From assembly GCA_019915015.1 (NCBI GenBank), contig JAHBBC010000007.1, positions 992,001 through 1,056,000 on the forward strand: 64,000 nucleotides of DNA. The letters are read 5' to 3'. Under the pieces are notes generated by a model that worked only from the letters and a program-made list of their open reading frames with translations, was not told where the DNA came from and searched no databases. Every line of letters begins with the position of its first letter. Position 1 is the stretch's first letter. This document shows, piece by piece, positions 47,443-59,176 of the stretch. Source of the DNA: Auriscalpium vulgare (Eukaryota > Basidiomycota > Agaricomycetes > Russulales > Auriscalpiaceae). The position numbers were made by a program, and so were the translations under genes.

Positions 47443-48341
47443 ATGGCGACTACAGAGTCGGATGACCCTCCTCTTCCCTATGGCTGGGTCAAGGAAATAG
47501 ATCCCCGCACTCAGCATCCCTTCTGGGTTCGCATCTCGCTCATCTCCCTCCGTTTCATAATTGATCCTTATCTCCCGCTGCAGGTCGACACAAAGTCCAA
47601 CCCTCCTCGCTCCATCTGGGTCCACCCCTACGATGACGAGAAGTACCTCTCCGAGCATCCCGACGTGAAAGAGAAGGTTGGCCGTATGAAGGATGACATC
47701 AAGGCCGACGTCGCGGCGGAAGTCAACTCCGACTCCAAGAAGCCTGCCCGCCGCCATTCCTTCCATGGTCAGGGCAATGACGGTCAATCCGACGACAATC
47801 ACCGTGCTGGCCCGTCCACCAGCCGTGATACCAACTTCGACCATAAACGGAAGCGAGGTTTCTTTGGCAAGATCAAGGATAAAGCCATCGGCACCAAGGA
47901 AGAGCGCGAGGCCCATAAGAGGGAGGTGGCCCGGGTTCGTGTCTTTGTGCTCCCTCCATTGTTTCTCTCGACTGACATGTCCTTTAGATCGAGGCCGAGC
48001 AACGCCTCAGGCGCGCGCAACTGGCCCGCCAGAGACAACAATATCTCGCCGAGCAGCAAGCCGAGTTTGACCGGCAACAGGCTGAGTGGGAACGCACCCA
48101 TCCTCTTCCTCCCCAGGGCTACGGCCCGCCCACTGGCAACCCTTACGCCATGTACGGCCAAAGGGGCTACGGCAACGGCTATGGCGGCTATGGCAATGGC
48201 TATGGCGGCGGCTATGGTGGCGGATATGGTGGCGGCGGCGGCTTTGGCGGAGGAGGCTTTGGTGGAGGAGGAGGAAGCTCTGCTCTTCCCCTCCTTGGTG
48301 GTCTGGCTGGCGGTCTCTTACTCGGTGACTTGCTCTTTTAA
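47443..48341 (+). CDS. WW-domain protein with Gly/Tyr-rich tail
   Basis: A WW domain opens the protein: LPYGWVKEIDPRTQHPFWV joined to DTKSNPPRSIWVHPYDD over an intron at about 47529-47583; such domains bind Pro-rich ligands. A basic linker (HKRKRGFFGKIKDKAIGTKE) leads to a charged helix (EAEQRLRRAQLARQRQQYLA). The C-terminus is low-complexity, with GYGNGYGGYGNGYGGG-type repeats and then hydrophobic LPLLGGLAGGLLLGDLLF. The second intron lies near 47936-47987. The tail is prion-like in composition; its hydrophobic end may insert into membranes. Specific function unknown. Confidence 0.75.
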
Positions 48342-48665
48342 TTCCGTACACACTCAAGGAAAACTACGTCGATATGTACAGTAGGTGAAGACTTTGAGAA
48401 TGTATACGTAGTGTACATGCCCGTTCCTTAGCACACAGTACATATGTAATGTAATGCTTATCGTCCGTTGTATACCCTCAACACCTGACTTGTCTTTCTG
48501 AGAAGATCAATTTGAAGGGTTTCGAGACGATTTGGCGCGTAAATTAATCAATTATGGTCGCGGCGAGTCTACTTACTGTTCGCCTCTCCCCCATCTGCTG
48601 CACTGCTGCAGCGGCCAGAGCAGCGGCCACTTTGGCAGCAGCACGACCACCTTGTCAGACGTTCT
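48342..48665. other. Intergenic stretch
   Basis: 324 bp between two plus-strand genes; no gene recognised. Confidence 0.4.
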
Positions 48666-51600
48666 ATGCCGTCAATGTTACCGCCGTCACTCGCACCGCA
48701 CACATGCATTCTACCATCGCAAGACCTGGTGGACCTTCTGGCGAGCTCATCACTTCCGCCACTCCCCCAGATCCTGCAGTCGTTCTCTCCCCTCCCCCAA
48801 GGTAAACACCAGCCCTCGAGTATCATGTATCAGCTCAAATCATATCTGTAGTTACGACACGCACTACCACTCTCACACCCGTCCCCCACCCCACATTCGC
48901 TCTTCGCTTCTCTGACCTTGTCGAAATTGAGGAGGGATGCAGGGAAGACGAGGAACAGCGTGCTGCGCGCACCCTTGACTGGATCAGCGCACGCATATCT
49001 CGCAGATGCGCCAAGTGGGTCGAGGACTGGGAGCGCGTCGGCGGTGCGGCGGTCGAGACGGAGCGCAACGCGAATGTGAGGACGCCATGGTGGGACGAGG
49101 TGCGTCACTGTATAGAGGGTGACCATATCCCGTCTAGAATAGAGGGATGGAACCATCCCGTAGCAGGTGCGTGGTTGACAATGGTCTACCGCTCGAAGCT
49201 AACGCGTTATGTCCTGCTGTAGTCATAGTCGCTGTCTCGACTATGTCCCCCAACCCCCTGCAAGCCCTTGCACAACTGCATGCACGACCACCAGAATTTC
49301 CGTCATGGGTAGACGGCAATCAGTTACGCTACACTCTCATAATTCACCCCAAGAACTCCGCTCTCTCCGACGAAGAGTAGGTCCTTCGTCCCTCGTGTAG
49401 ACCTCGCTCATAGTTTAAAGGGCTGGAGCCCTATTTAACGCGGTCAAGAAGCAGTACGGTCTACATACTTTTTTACTACCGCTCGAGCTACCCTCCCCGC
49501 CTCCACCGCCCGTCCCCGTGCCCCTCCAGCCGCCCCGTCTTCCCCGCAATCCGCAATCTACCACCCAGACACCCGAGATAGCACCTCTGAGCCCGGGTGC
49601 GATTCCCACTCTAGCCGGTGGTTTGAACACTCTTCGTATGGGCGAGCAAGACATCCAACAGACCGCGCGGTTCGTGCGCGAGTTTGTCGCCATGAGTCTC
49701 GTGCCGTGGATGGAAAAATGCGTTGTAGAGTGGAACGAGAACGTGAGGGTGTCTTGCATCGGATAAATGGACACGCTCACGGATACATCGTGGTTTCTCG
49801 ATAGTTTTCCTCGACACGGAGGCTGCCCTCTCGCCTCTTCTCGTCTACGAGGCGTCTTTTTGGGTCAGCAACACCCTCGCCGACTCCCACACACGGGCAA
49901 AACTCGTCAATATCGTCTGTCACGTCGAGGACGCGTTCTGGCTCGAACAGCTCGATAGCCAGTGTTGGCGGTGGGCCGCCGCCCCCACCTCAACAGCGCC
50001 GACTCGCCGAGTTCGCTACCACTTTGGGCGACCTAAAACTGGCGATCAATGTGTGGGAGACCATACGCAAGGACGGGAAAGGCGGTTCGGTACGCAAGAT
50101 AGGCCTAAGCTTGCATGTATGCCCCCTCACAACTTGGTGTAACAGGAGATCCTGCCACTATTGCTTTCACCGTCGCCGGCTGTGCAACTGCATGTTTCAC
50201 ATGCTCTCCAAGTAGTCATGACCTCGAACACGCATTCCTCGGCAGTCGCCCAAGTGCGCGCTCTCGCATACGCTGTCCGATGGGAGATGGGCTGCCACCC
50301 GCCCGACTTCATTGGCAACGTCTTAGAAGGCGAACGGTGGCTCGTTTGGGCTGCTTCATCGGTGAGTGTACATGCAAATCGGTCCGCCCAAGGTGCTGAG
50401 ATGCAGCGCCGATCAAAGGCTGAAGAACCTCCATCAGCCGTCTTGCTTGCCCACGCAGCGTATCTCAGCGTGCGCAAAAAGGCTCGGCGCCGCGCTGCGC
50501 TGTGGTACCTCTTTGCCGCGAATAGGTTGGAGAAGTCAGGGATCGTGCGTGGCATCAACGGTTGCTCGGACACAGATTATTGACAGTTGCTGGCACAGAA
50601 ACCGCTGACCATGTACTTTCTCCGAAGGGCCCATGACTTGTACAAAGTCTCTCCCGAGAAGAGCCTCTCCCCTTCTTTCTGGGATTCGGAAGGAATGGAC
50701 GTTGGCAGTCAGGCTGGATTTGATGCTATTGTACCCGGCATCGAGCATGCATTAGGTGCGTCATCGCAGACTCATATACACTAACTTGAAAGATTGATTG
50801 CGCTCCTTTTCAGGACGACTTCACTATACCACAGGCGACGTTCGACGAGCAGTTCGATTTTTCCTGACACTCTTGCAAGGAGCGTCCAGCCCAGAACAAG
50901 CCGTGCTCTCTTTAGGCACGTCGAACGGCAGTAATTTGGAGTCATCAAAGGCCACGATGTCCGACAAAGTCTTTTTGGAGGATTTCCGTGTGTCCTTTCA
51001 GGTGAGTGTCGCCATCGTGCAAGCATACACTCCCCTCTGACGGATTACATCAGCATTTGAAGGATACGTCTGGTCCTAACTTTGACCTTTCTGATCTGAA
51101 GTTGCCAGTGACATTCTGCGATGTTCGTCATACGCGGCTTCGCTTGCCGGGTGACTCAGTGGGCGGCGATCCAGACCTGTGGGAGTCACGAGAGGACACG
51201 TGGCGCACCTATTGGAAGAATCAGGGAAAGGAGTCGCTGCAGAGCACTGGGAAAGCAGCGGTGAACGGTAAGTGCTCCGCAGCTTAGCTCTGTTTTGTGG
51301 GCTCAATGCGTCCTTGTTGTAGAGCCTTTCTGGGTGGACTTGGTCATGCATAATCCGCTGGATGTCGACATCAGCCTTGCCAACCTGACCATCATCATCA
51401 AGGAATCCACCGCCGAATCATCTGGGCCATCGGTCGACTTCGTAGAAGTAGAGGTTGTCGACGAACTGTTATTAGGTGCCAAGGAGACACAAACTGTGAG
51501 TTTCGCTCTTCGCTCCTTGTTTGCGAAAACCGACACTATACGAGATCCCATTGTCTGTCCGCGCGAAACGGCCCTCGACGCTGTTCATCACCCAAGCGTC

Positions 51601-53558
51601 GTACAGTTTTCTCAACCTGCTTCCGAGTTCGGAGTCCCTAGCCGTGCGTGGTCGTCGGCTACAAGACACGCCTATTCAAAGGCAGAGCAAATTCTACGCT
51701 CCTGATGTCTACATCAAAGCACTCGTAGAGGATGCCAGCCAGCGGCTGTCAGTTGATTTTGTCGACGATGGCAGGCTGGTCCTTGAGCATGGGGAATGCA
51801 TGCGCATGCGCTTGTGGGTCTCAAACATTGGCACGGAGGCCATCGATGATATTTGGATAGTTGCTGGTCCCGACGACGAGTATTGCATTGACGACGGAGA
51901 CGTCGCGGACAGCGTGCCGCCTCCAGCTTTTGAAGTCTTTACCTCGAGCAACTCACTGGCGCCGCGCCCGCCGCAGCGTGTACCCCTGGACAAGCTGCTC
52001 GGTTCACCTTTAGCTCCAGGACAGAGTTTCGAATTCGCACTCACCCTCCATGCCAACACCGTCGGTGACCAAGAACTCAGCATGGCTGTCGTCTTCAGAC
52101 AGGTCCGTTCAGTTCTACAGTGTCCAGTATAATCGTTGATCTGAGCATGCAGAAAGAACGTCCGACGTTCCACTCCATACGCGTCTTGCGCTTCTTTGAA
52201 GTGCGGCCTCTGCTGTCCGTCTCCTCGGCGTACGGCCCTAGCAACGACCTAGACGTGTTGTTTTCTATGGATTTAGACATTCGCAGCGTGCCCGCGGCCG
52301 CGGCAATCGAAATCTCGCAAGTTACTACCATGAGCCCAACGTGGGCGTGTGCTTCCCGTGCAAAGCGGAGAATGTGGGTCGTCCTGCTTGCACACCATCC
52401 ATCGTCTAATATCTGTTTAGTGGGACCCTCCTGCCCGGTCAGGCTGTTCATCTGCCACTGGGCGCACAGCCATGGGACCAGAGATCGGGCGGCGATGAAA
52501 CGTACAAATTCGCCTTGGGCAAGCTCCAAGAAGTTCTCCAAGGCAGCGATACCGATCTGTCGCATCCTCCACCGCTAGTCCTGCGGTGCGACCACGTCTC
52601 TGAGGTTCGTCTCTTGTACATGCCGCAGTAACTACTTCACAAATCTCATTAAACTTGCAGGCGGTCTCGACCTCCGTGCTTCCCTCGACGATGCAATCGT
52701 TCCTACACCAAGGCCGACGGAACAACGCTGCACGGCATATTGCTGCAGTGCATCAGAACCTGCCCCATCATCTTCACCCGGCAATCTTCCCATTATATCA
52801 TCCGCACGCTGTTGACGTTGTGATATTCTGGGAAATCCCTTCGGAGGGGCGGTCGGGACATATCCTGGTTACTGGGACAACACTCGGTGCTGGTCACGGC
52901 GACTTGAATGGCATCATCCAAGAAGCGGAGGAGATGAAGGTGAAGCGGAATATGTATGCCGAGACGCAGATCGAGAGATCAAGTATCCTGGAGGCAATAC
53001 GCGCTAGCGAGTGGAACTCCGAGACAAACCCCGTCGTCCTCACAGTGCAAGGGAGCGGTGCGGTGGTTGAGCACGACTTCTCAAGCTCGTGGGTATTCAT
53101 AATGTCCGTGTGATGTTCATGAAGTAACCCTGATGTTCGTGTCAGGTCATGTCACATTCCCGTAACGCTGTCTCTGAGCAACTACTCCCTGACGCGCCCA
53201 GCCAAATACACCTTCAAGCTGCCACCACAAACGCCGGCCAGCGGTGTTTCAGAGTAAGCACATCTATGGTCAGAGTTGACATCGGCTTACCTGTGCTTTG
53301 ACAAGTATGGCTGCGCCATCGTGGATTGGTAGACTGACATATCGCGGCACTCTAAAGCCTTTGGAGCACATACTTCTGCGACCCACTCTCCATGCGACAC
53401 AGCCTGATAACTACACTCTTGGGGATTGGCGCTTGGAAATCGAGGTTGGGGACGAGGTGCCGTCGACAGGTGTCCAAGACTGGCGGACACAGTATCGCTA
53501 TGTGGACGGACCATCTACTGCAGCATCTATTACTGTCGTTGATGTCTCTAGTGAATGA
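48666..53558 (+). CDS. TRS85: TRAPPIII-specific subunit Trs85 (TRAPPC8)
   Basis: Trs85 directs the TRAPPIII Rab-GEF to Ypt1/Rab1 on Golgi and autophagic membranes. The start MPSMLPPSLAPHTCILPSQD joins TLTPVPHPTFALRFSDLVEI. RTPWWDE joined to IEGWNHPVA, and later STRRLPSRLFSSTRRLFG, match the family. RALAYAVRWEMGCHPPDFIG and KPLTMYFLRRAHDLYKVSPE come from the conserved helical part. Beta-rich immunoglobulin-like segments fill the C-terminal half (FWVDLVMHNPLDVDISLANL; ECMRMRLWVSNIGTEAIDDI). More than fifteen introns break it into small exons. The stop follows ITVVDVSSE. No unexplained frame break was noticed here. Confidence 0.85.
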
Positions 53559-53831
53559 TTGTTGGAACGCGCATGGCCCGATTGATATCATAGACGTTGA
53601 CTGTGGCGCTCGGTAGGTGGAAGCGCCAGTTGCATGAATCCTCCGAGTGAAGTCTTTCCAACATACTGTACACTAGGAGATTAATCCTTCTCTCTGATTT
53701 GTAAGGCCAAGCCTATGTACTCACGTCGTCTCCGAGTCGGAGTCAGCGCGCTCATACCGAGTCAACCAAAACCGTAGTAGTACGTCGACGTCTTAGCTGG
53801 CTCTACGCTCCTGCTCTCATCCTGAAGCACG

Positions 53832-55380
53832 ATGTCCCAACACATCTTTCGAGGCAGATGGCAAGAAACTCTCATCGATGTCTTTTGGTCATCAATTGTG
53901 CCTGCGACTGCTTTCTCTGTCGTTGCTGCCCTCGTTTTTCTCCGACTGCTCACCAGCAGCCGCGCGCCTAGCAAGAACATGGGCGCAGGCGCGGTTCAAA
54001 TGGAGTTCGCCTTTGATGAACGCGACCAGGGCTTCGTGACCCAGAAGCTGGAAGAGCGGCAGGTGGTCGTCTCCAAACTGATCGTCCATCCGATAAAGGT
54101 ACGCGCCCTCGTGGATTTTAGACAAGCTGCGCGGATCTGAGCACGCAGCCCTAGAGTTGTCGCGGGACTTCGCTGGCGCAGGCAGATTATGACCCGTCTG
54201 GCCTTGAGGTGAGCTATGATCGGTTTTTCACGTCAAGTCATGACGTTGAGTGGAGGTCTTTGGCAGCTTGATCGAAGGTGGTCAGTCATCGATGCCATTA
54301 AACACAACATCCTCACTGCGAGGGCCTTCCCAAAGGTATGTTAGAGCGCGGCACCCGCGACCTTCGCAAACTACTGACTTCCAATTTATTCTCGGCGCAG
54401 ATGGTCCTCATACACCCGAAGATAATCGAGGATCCGACAGACCCGTCAGGCGGCAGACTCGAGATCCATTTCCCGCCTGATTCCGGCTGTGAGACGTTTT
54501 CTGTCCCTTTGAAACCGACTGCATCTGTCCTGCAGCAGTGGAGTTTGCAAGTCTATCTGTCCACCGAGTTATTGCGGATCTGACGAGGGATTTCAGAGTC
54601 GAGGACTTGACTGTCCACAGTTTCACCAGTATCGATGGCTATATCACCCAGGCATATCCGACCAATGCTGATCCTACTATTTGTTCGACCATCCTCTCGC
54701 GGTTCTTCAACCGGCCTGTACATCTGGTGTACAAAGGGCCGCGACGACGCCCTGCTCCGCCCACCCACTCCTTCCCGCAACTAGAAGCAAACGTGGACTA
54801 CCACGATGCTTACCCCCTGCTATTCGCTAGCGATGAGAGCTTCGAGAGCGTGAAGGACATTGTCAAAAAATGGTGCGACGAGCAGGAGAAAGAAGATCTG
54901 CGTAAGTGGGACGCAAGCAAGATGGTCATAGAACGGTAAGTCCACCACGTGCTACTGCGGATGCAATATTGTTGAGCAGGTGCAGGTATCGGCCAAACGT
55001 CGTATTCAAGGGCGCAGGGCTTCCTTTCGCCGAAGACATGTGGAAGGAGCTCACAATCTCTCCTGCGGGTGCGAACGAAGTAGGCGGAGGCGAAACCGGT
55101 GCTTTTACACTTGTCAGCAAGTGCACCAGGTGCATGGTATGCGTGTTGTCATTGTCTTGTCTTCTGTGTGTACTGACCGCCGGTTCAGCTGCCCAACGTT
55201 GATCCTGCGGACGGAAGTCGCAACATGTCTATCCCATCGAAGCCATTATTGAAGTATCGCCGAGGTCTTGACCCGGGGCGCATGACGTTGTCATGTTTTG
55301 GATGTAACGGAGTACCTGCTGGGGAGGGAACACTGCATGTCGGAGACATCGTCTCGGTGAGAACCTGGGATCACGTATGA
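53832..55380 (+). CDS. Membrane-anchored MOSC-domain protein (mARC-like)
   Basis: This is likely a molybdenum-cofactor sulfurtransferase-C-terminal (MOSC) enzyme of the mARC/YcbX type, reducing N-hydroxylated compounds. A single N-terminal span (IVPATAFSVVAALVFLRLLT) follows MSQHIFRGRWQETLIDVFWS. The MOSC_N barrel begins at VVSKLIVHPIK joined to SCRGTSLAQADYDPSGLE. The MOSC domain proper includes RYRPNVVFKGAGLPFAEDMW and KCTRCMLPNVDPADGSRNMS, whose Cys before LPNVDP matches the cofactor-ligand Cys of mARC proteins. The stop follows SVRTWDHV. About seven introns are inferred. The anchor would place it on the mitochondrial outer or another membrane. Confidence 0.83.
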
Positions 55381-55502
55381 CATAATTTTACCAGGTGTTG
55401 TGGGATCGGTAGCATATTTGATAGCGTGGCTTCAGTCCTGGATAGGCTATTCATACGATAAAAAGATCGGATACATATAAGGTCAGACGGAGGAATGCAT
55501 CA

Positions 55503-56403
55503 CTAGTCTTTGCTCTCCTTCTTCTTCTCTGCAGCTAGCCGAGCCTGCTTCACCTTAGTGTTGAAGTAGGTCTACAGAGATGAACTGTCACATGTTGCTA
55601 TCGCAGAGTGAAAGCGGAGTAACATACCCCCATGACGAAAGAGACGAGGTTGAAGAATGGAACCCAGAGCTATCACAAAGACAGCTTGTGAGACAGTCAA
55701 CTAAGACCAGAAGCCCATATACGCACCTCCGGGGCCAAGAATCGTTGGGCGAATATGATGCTCAATGGCGAGGTCACCCACATGACCTATGGACAGCTCA
55801 GTCAGACAGTTTCGGTCATACCGATTGTGCTCACCCTGATGACGGCGAAGAATCCGCCTTTAACAGTCTTCAAGACCGCATCAGTAGAGTTTGCACCGCT
55901 GATCACAGCCATGGATGCAAGATAAGCTGGGAGGGGTGTAAGCGCCTTGTCATAAGCAATCCCAAGATACTCACTTGCGGTCTGGATGGGGGCCACAACA
56001 ATATTGCTTGCGAGAATCTGCGCAATCTTCGCACCCCGCCCTGTCCGGCCGGCAAACGCCTTCTGCAGCTCGCCTACGAGGACGTGGCTCAGAGGCGCGG
56101 ACACGAGGAAGCCGTATAGCGCCATCTTGATGGCGCGCGCATCGACATGTGCGCGCGCGAGGAGCTGCGAGTAAGCTGGGGCACTCTTCGGCGGCGCGCG
56201 CACAGGCAGCCCTGCGAGATGCGAGGCCAAGACTTCCTGCAGGAAGCACAGAGTACCTGCATGCGAGTTAGGGATGACGAGGCATTCGGTCGGCCGAGAC
56301 GGGGCTGCTGACCGGTTGTGAGAGCCTTCGTGCGCAGCGGATTCGCTGCAAGCTGGACGAGATACGCAGCGAGAAGCGGATGTCGTCCTTTGGCAACGCT
56401 CAT
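55503..56403 (-). CDS. Mpv17/PMP22 family membrane protein
   Basis: A four-span organelle membrane protein of the Mpv17/PMP22/Sym1 family (peroxisome or mitochondrial inner membrane). The start MSVAKGRHPLLAAYLVQLAA and NPLRTKALTTG is the family N-terminus. LCFLQEVLASHLAG and KMALYGFLVSAPLSHVLVGE follow. The signature end reads as LWVPFFNLVSFVMG and TYFNTKVKQARLAA. Short introns split the gene into five or six exons. Its biochemical role in the family is debated (channel or lipid-related). Confidence 0.8.
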
Positions 56404-56648
56404 GATGATGGTGGTTGGAGGTAAAAGCAGACGCTAATTGCAACGTTGCCGGCCGGGGCATAGACGCGCGCCTGGAACCATCACGGCGCGCGTCACTTGA
56501 CTACCTCGTATACCGTGGTATAAGCTATGTAGCAGCTCACAACCATGCACAACTGCGTGAGCAGCTCCAGTAGATGTATTTAGAATAGTCTATATCGTGA
56601 CCGTGTCTATCAGTCCAGCAGAGCGTATCTACTATTTTTGGTTCCCTT

Positions 56649-58204
56649 TCACCCTGTTTGCGCAGTCCTAGGTGAGCTGTCAACATTAGGATGGAGCAAA
56701 CACACATACCATGCTTTGACGTAGTCGGCAAAGGACACCATGCATACCGTTTGCCAGATACCAAGTCCGATGCGAGGTGTCACACCGCGGTACAAACCCT
56801 TGATGCCGTTCTGCTTGTAGATGTACGAAAAGGTGTTGAAGATCGTGAGCTTGGCAGGGCGGTTCGCGGAAGCCATAGCCTCTTTCGACATGTTTTGCAT
56901 CTGTGTGCAATGGATATTTAAATCACGCTCGAATGCACACGGACGTGTAACGCACCTCCACACGGATGACTTCAATGGGCTGATTCCACGTCGCAAGGGC
57001 ACCACCGATCGACGACGCAGCGATCTTATCCAGGGCACCCAACGATTGACCCTCCGCCTTGCCGCGCACTTTCCGGATGGAGGATTCTGCCAGGCGCGCG
57101 AGACCGATGCTGTGGACGTCACATAGTAAGTCGCGGACGTCCCAGGAAAGACACCTCAGTTGCGATCACTTACCGGGAACCCCAGTTGGTACATTGACGG
57201 ACGGCGACAGCGTTCACGCCCTTGTTGACACCAGCCAAACCTTCCTTGCGGAAGATCTCGGCGAACAGAGCCCATGTCGACGGCGGCTTGATACCAGTCG
57301 CCGCCTGTTTGTGCCGAGTGATCTCAGCTGTCTTCATACTTGTCGTGAAACCTGCAGTAGAACGTTAGCCAGATGTTTTCAAGGCACAGGCGCTTCAAGC
57401 ACAGGCGCTTCAAGCACAGGCGCTTCAAGCACAGGCGCTTCAAGCACAGGCGCTACGTCCTTGTGCGCCTCGCCGCTAGACGCGCATCCGACAACGCCCC
57501 CGGCAGGTACGGAGGCAAACAGAGAGGCTAGCTTACCCATAGTAGCATATGCTTGTGCAATACCGCCGCCCATGCCTCCCAGCAATCCACCGACAGCGGG
57601 GCTGATGCCGACCTTCGAGCTCGCTTCTTCGATTTCGGAAGCGGCAAAGAGGAGCACGGCGCCCTTCGTCGAGGCCTCGATCCAAGCCTGAAATCGCAGC
57701 GAATCAGTGTAGTAGTAGAATCAGGCCGTGGTTGAGCATACCCATGGGATAAGACCCTGATAGAAACCATTGACCCCACCGCGAGCCCAGACAGACTGCA
57801 ATGCCTTGAGCATGCTCTGAGAGCGATTGGCTGCCATCTGGGTCTTGATGACCTCCAGAGGTTGGCCGAGCGTTGTAACCTAACGAGCAACTAGCGTAAG
57901 ACGCGTCGGTCGAGCGAAAGACGCGTGATTTGTATGACTTGCCTCCTACGTGGATGCAACTATGTTAGGGAGTTCGCATGACACCGGGCTGGAAAGCAAC
58001 TCACAAACTGAACAGAAAGACGGAACATATGGCAAATCAGCACTACACAGAGCCTATAATATGGGCGAATTTACCATGTTCATGATGCCACCTGTGCATA
58101 CAGTCGTGAGCAGCGAAGGGCGCGTGCGTAGAAAGTGACCACTTACCGACAGCAATGTTGGACCAGTTGACGCCCTTCTGACCGGGTTCCTTCTGAATGG
58201 CCAT
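56649..58204 (-). CDS. YHM2: Mitochondrial carrier of the Yhm2 type (citrate/oxoglutarate)
   Basis: An inner-membrane carrier that in yeast exchanges citrate for 2-oxoglutarate. The start [20 protein letters not shown] leads to three carrier repeats. Repeat 1 has [18 protein letters not shown]; repeat 2 has the Yhm2-like [15 protein letters not shown] in place of a canonical Px(D/E)xx(K/R) motif; repeat 3 has [31 protein letters not shown] and [20 protein letters not shown] are the matching second-helix parts. The end is either AWTAQTG after a last short intron or a read-through tail with the same stop. One intron (57352-57536) is 185 nt, much longer than the rest, because it contains a tandem repeat. 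Confidence 0.85.
57383..57454. repeat. 15-bp minisatellite in an intron of the carrier gene
   Basis: The unit GCGCTTCAAGCACAG occurs in four perfect tandem copies (57390-57449) with partial copies at each end. It lies wholly inside the inferred 185-nt intron. Read as protein it would give repeated LEAPV, but this would interrupt a conserved carrier repeat. Confidence 0.9.
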
Positions 58205-59176
58205 CGTGCAGTCGCTGTCCGGGGGGAGAGGGAGGTATGGGATGGTGGGGGTAAGGAAAAGAGAGTGGGACGACCCTAGCAGCCGAACTGTTGGGGGAAC
58301 CGGTGATGCCGTGCCCGTTTAGGTAACGCGTCGGGTTTCAACTGCTCGCGCCAAAGTCCGTGTTCCACTTTTCCTCCGCACACGGACCTCCGTGCTGCTC
58401 GCCCCATTTATATTGCCGTGCACGAAGCCAGAATGAACAGCGTCGGGCTGCTGCCAGGCCTTGCAGGCCGCTGTTCTCTGGCTACTTCGTCGTTGACGCT
58501 GTCAAAACATGCATGCTCCCCGGTCGATCCAGGTAATTCGCTTACCGCCCGAGCAGGCGAACACTGTACTACTGCCGCCGTCGTAGATAACACACCGTGA
58601 TATCCATTAAATGCATTCCATTGATTGAAGCGAGGGGTATGCAATCTCATTACACGCAAACTTGGGAAAAGCATGGATAGGAATAAGACAGGGTATGATG
58701 GTACCGAAGCAGACGTTCGTGAAGTGGTCGGATATCGTGATTGAGAAGAAATCGAGTGAATATTGTGCCCTTCACACACCCACGCAGCATCCACACGATT
58801 TCCTGCCTGCTACGCATCTCTCCGCCAGCAGGAATCATCGTGTGGGCCGCGCAGTAGCCTCATGGATACCTTCCAAGGGCGCGGACCTGGAGGTGTCACT
58901 TACTCTCGGTGGTAAGGCGTTCCACGTCCTCCTTCAATCTGAAAACAAGGGGCGTGTGAGTTGACCAGCCGAGCGGATTTGTTCATGATGAAATGGAACG
59001 AAGAACGATAGATCCATCATGAAATATGAGATGCAATGTGAAGAGAATTGACAAGGGAAACACAAAAGAGGTGCAATAATGATATGCAGTATGTGATGTC
59101 CGTGGGTTGAAGATAAATTAGACGAAGATCCAGTGAGCCAATAGATATGTAGGGTAGATGTGTAAAATTCCAGCGG
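58205..59176. other. Intergenic stretch, no gene seen
   Basis: About 970 bp between the carrier start and the coiled-coil gene stop. A 100-residue plus-strand frame at 58662-58964 has no recognisable motif and is probably chance. Confidence 0.45.

Noticed and set aside
57383..57454. A repeated LEAPV peptide in the carrier protein
   Set aside because: Good GT-AG sites on both sides remove the repeat, and the joined exons give the conserved [14 protein letters not shown] region.
58662..58964. A 100-residue plus-strand frame in the gap after the carrier gene
   Set aside because: It has no recognisable motif, no convincing start context, and lies between two minus-strand genes.
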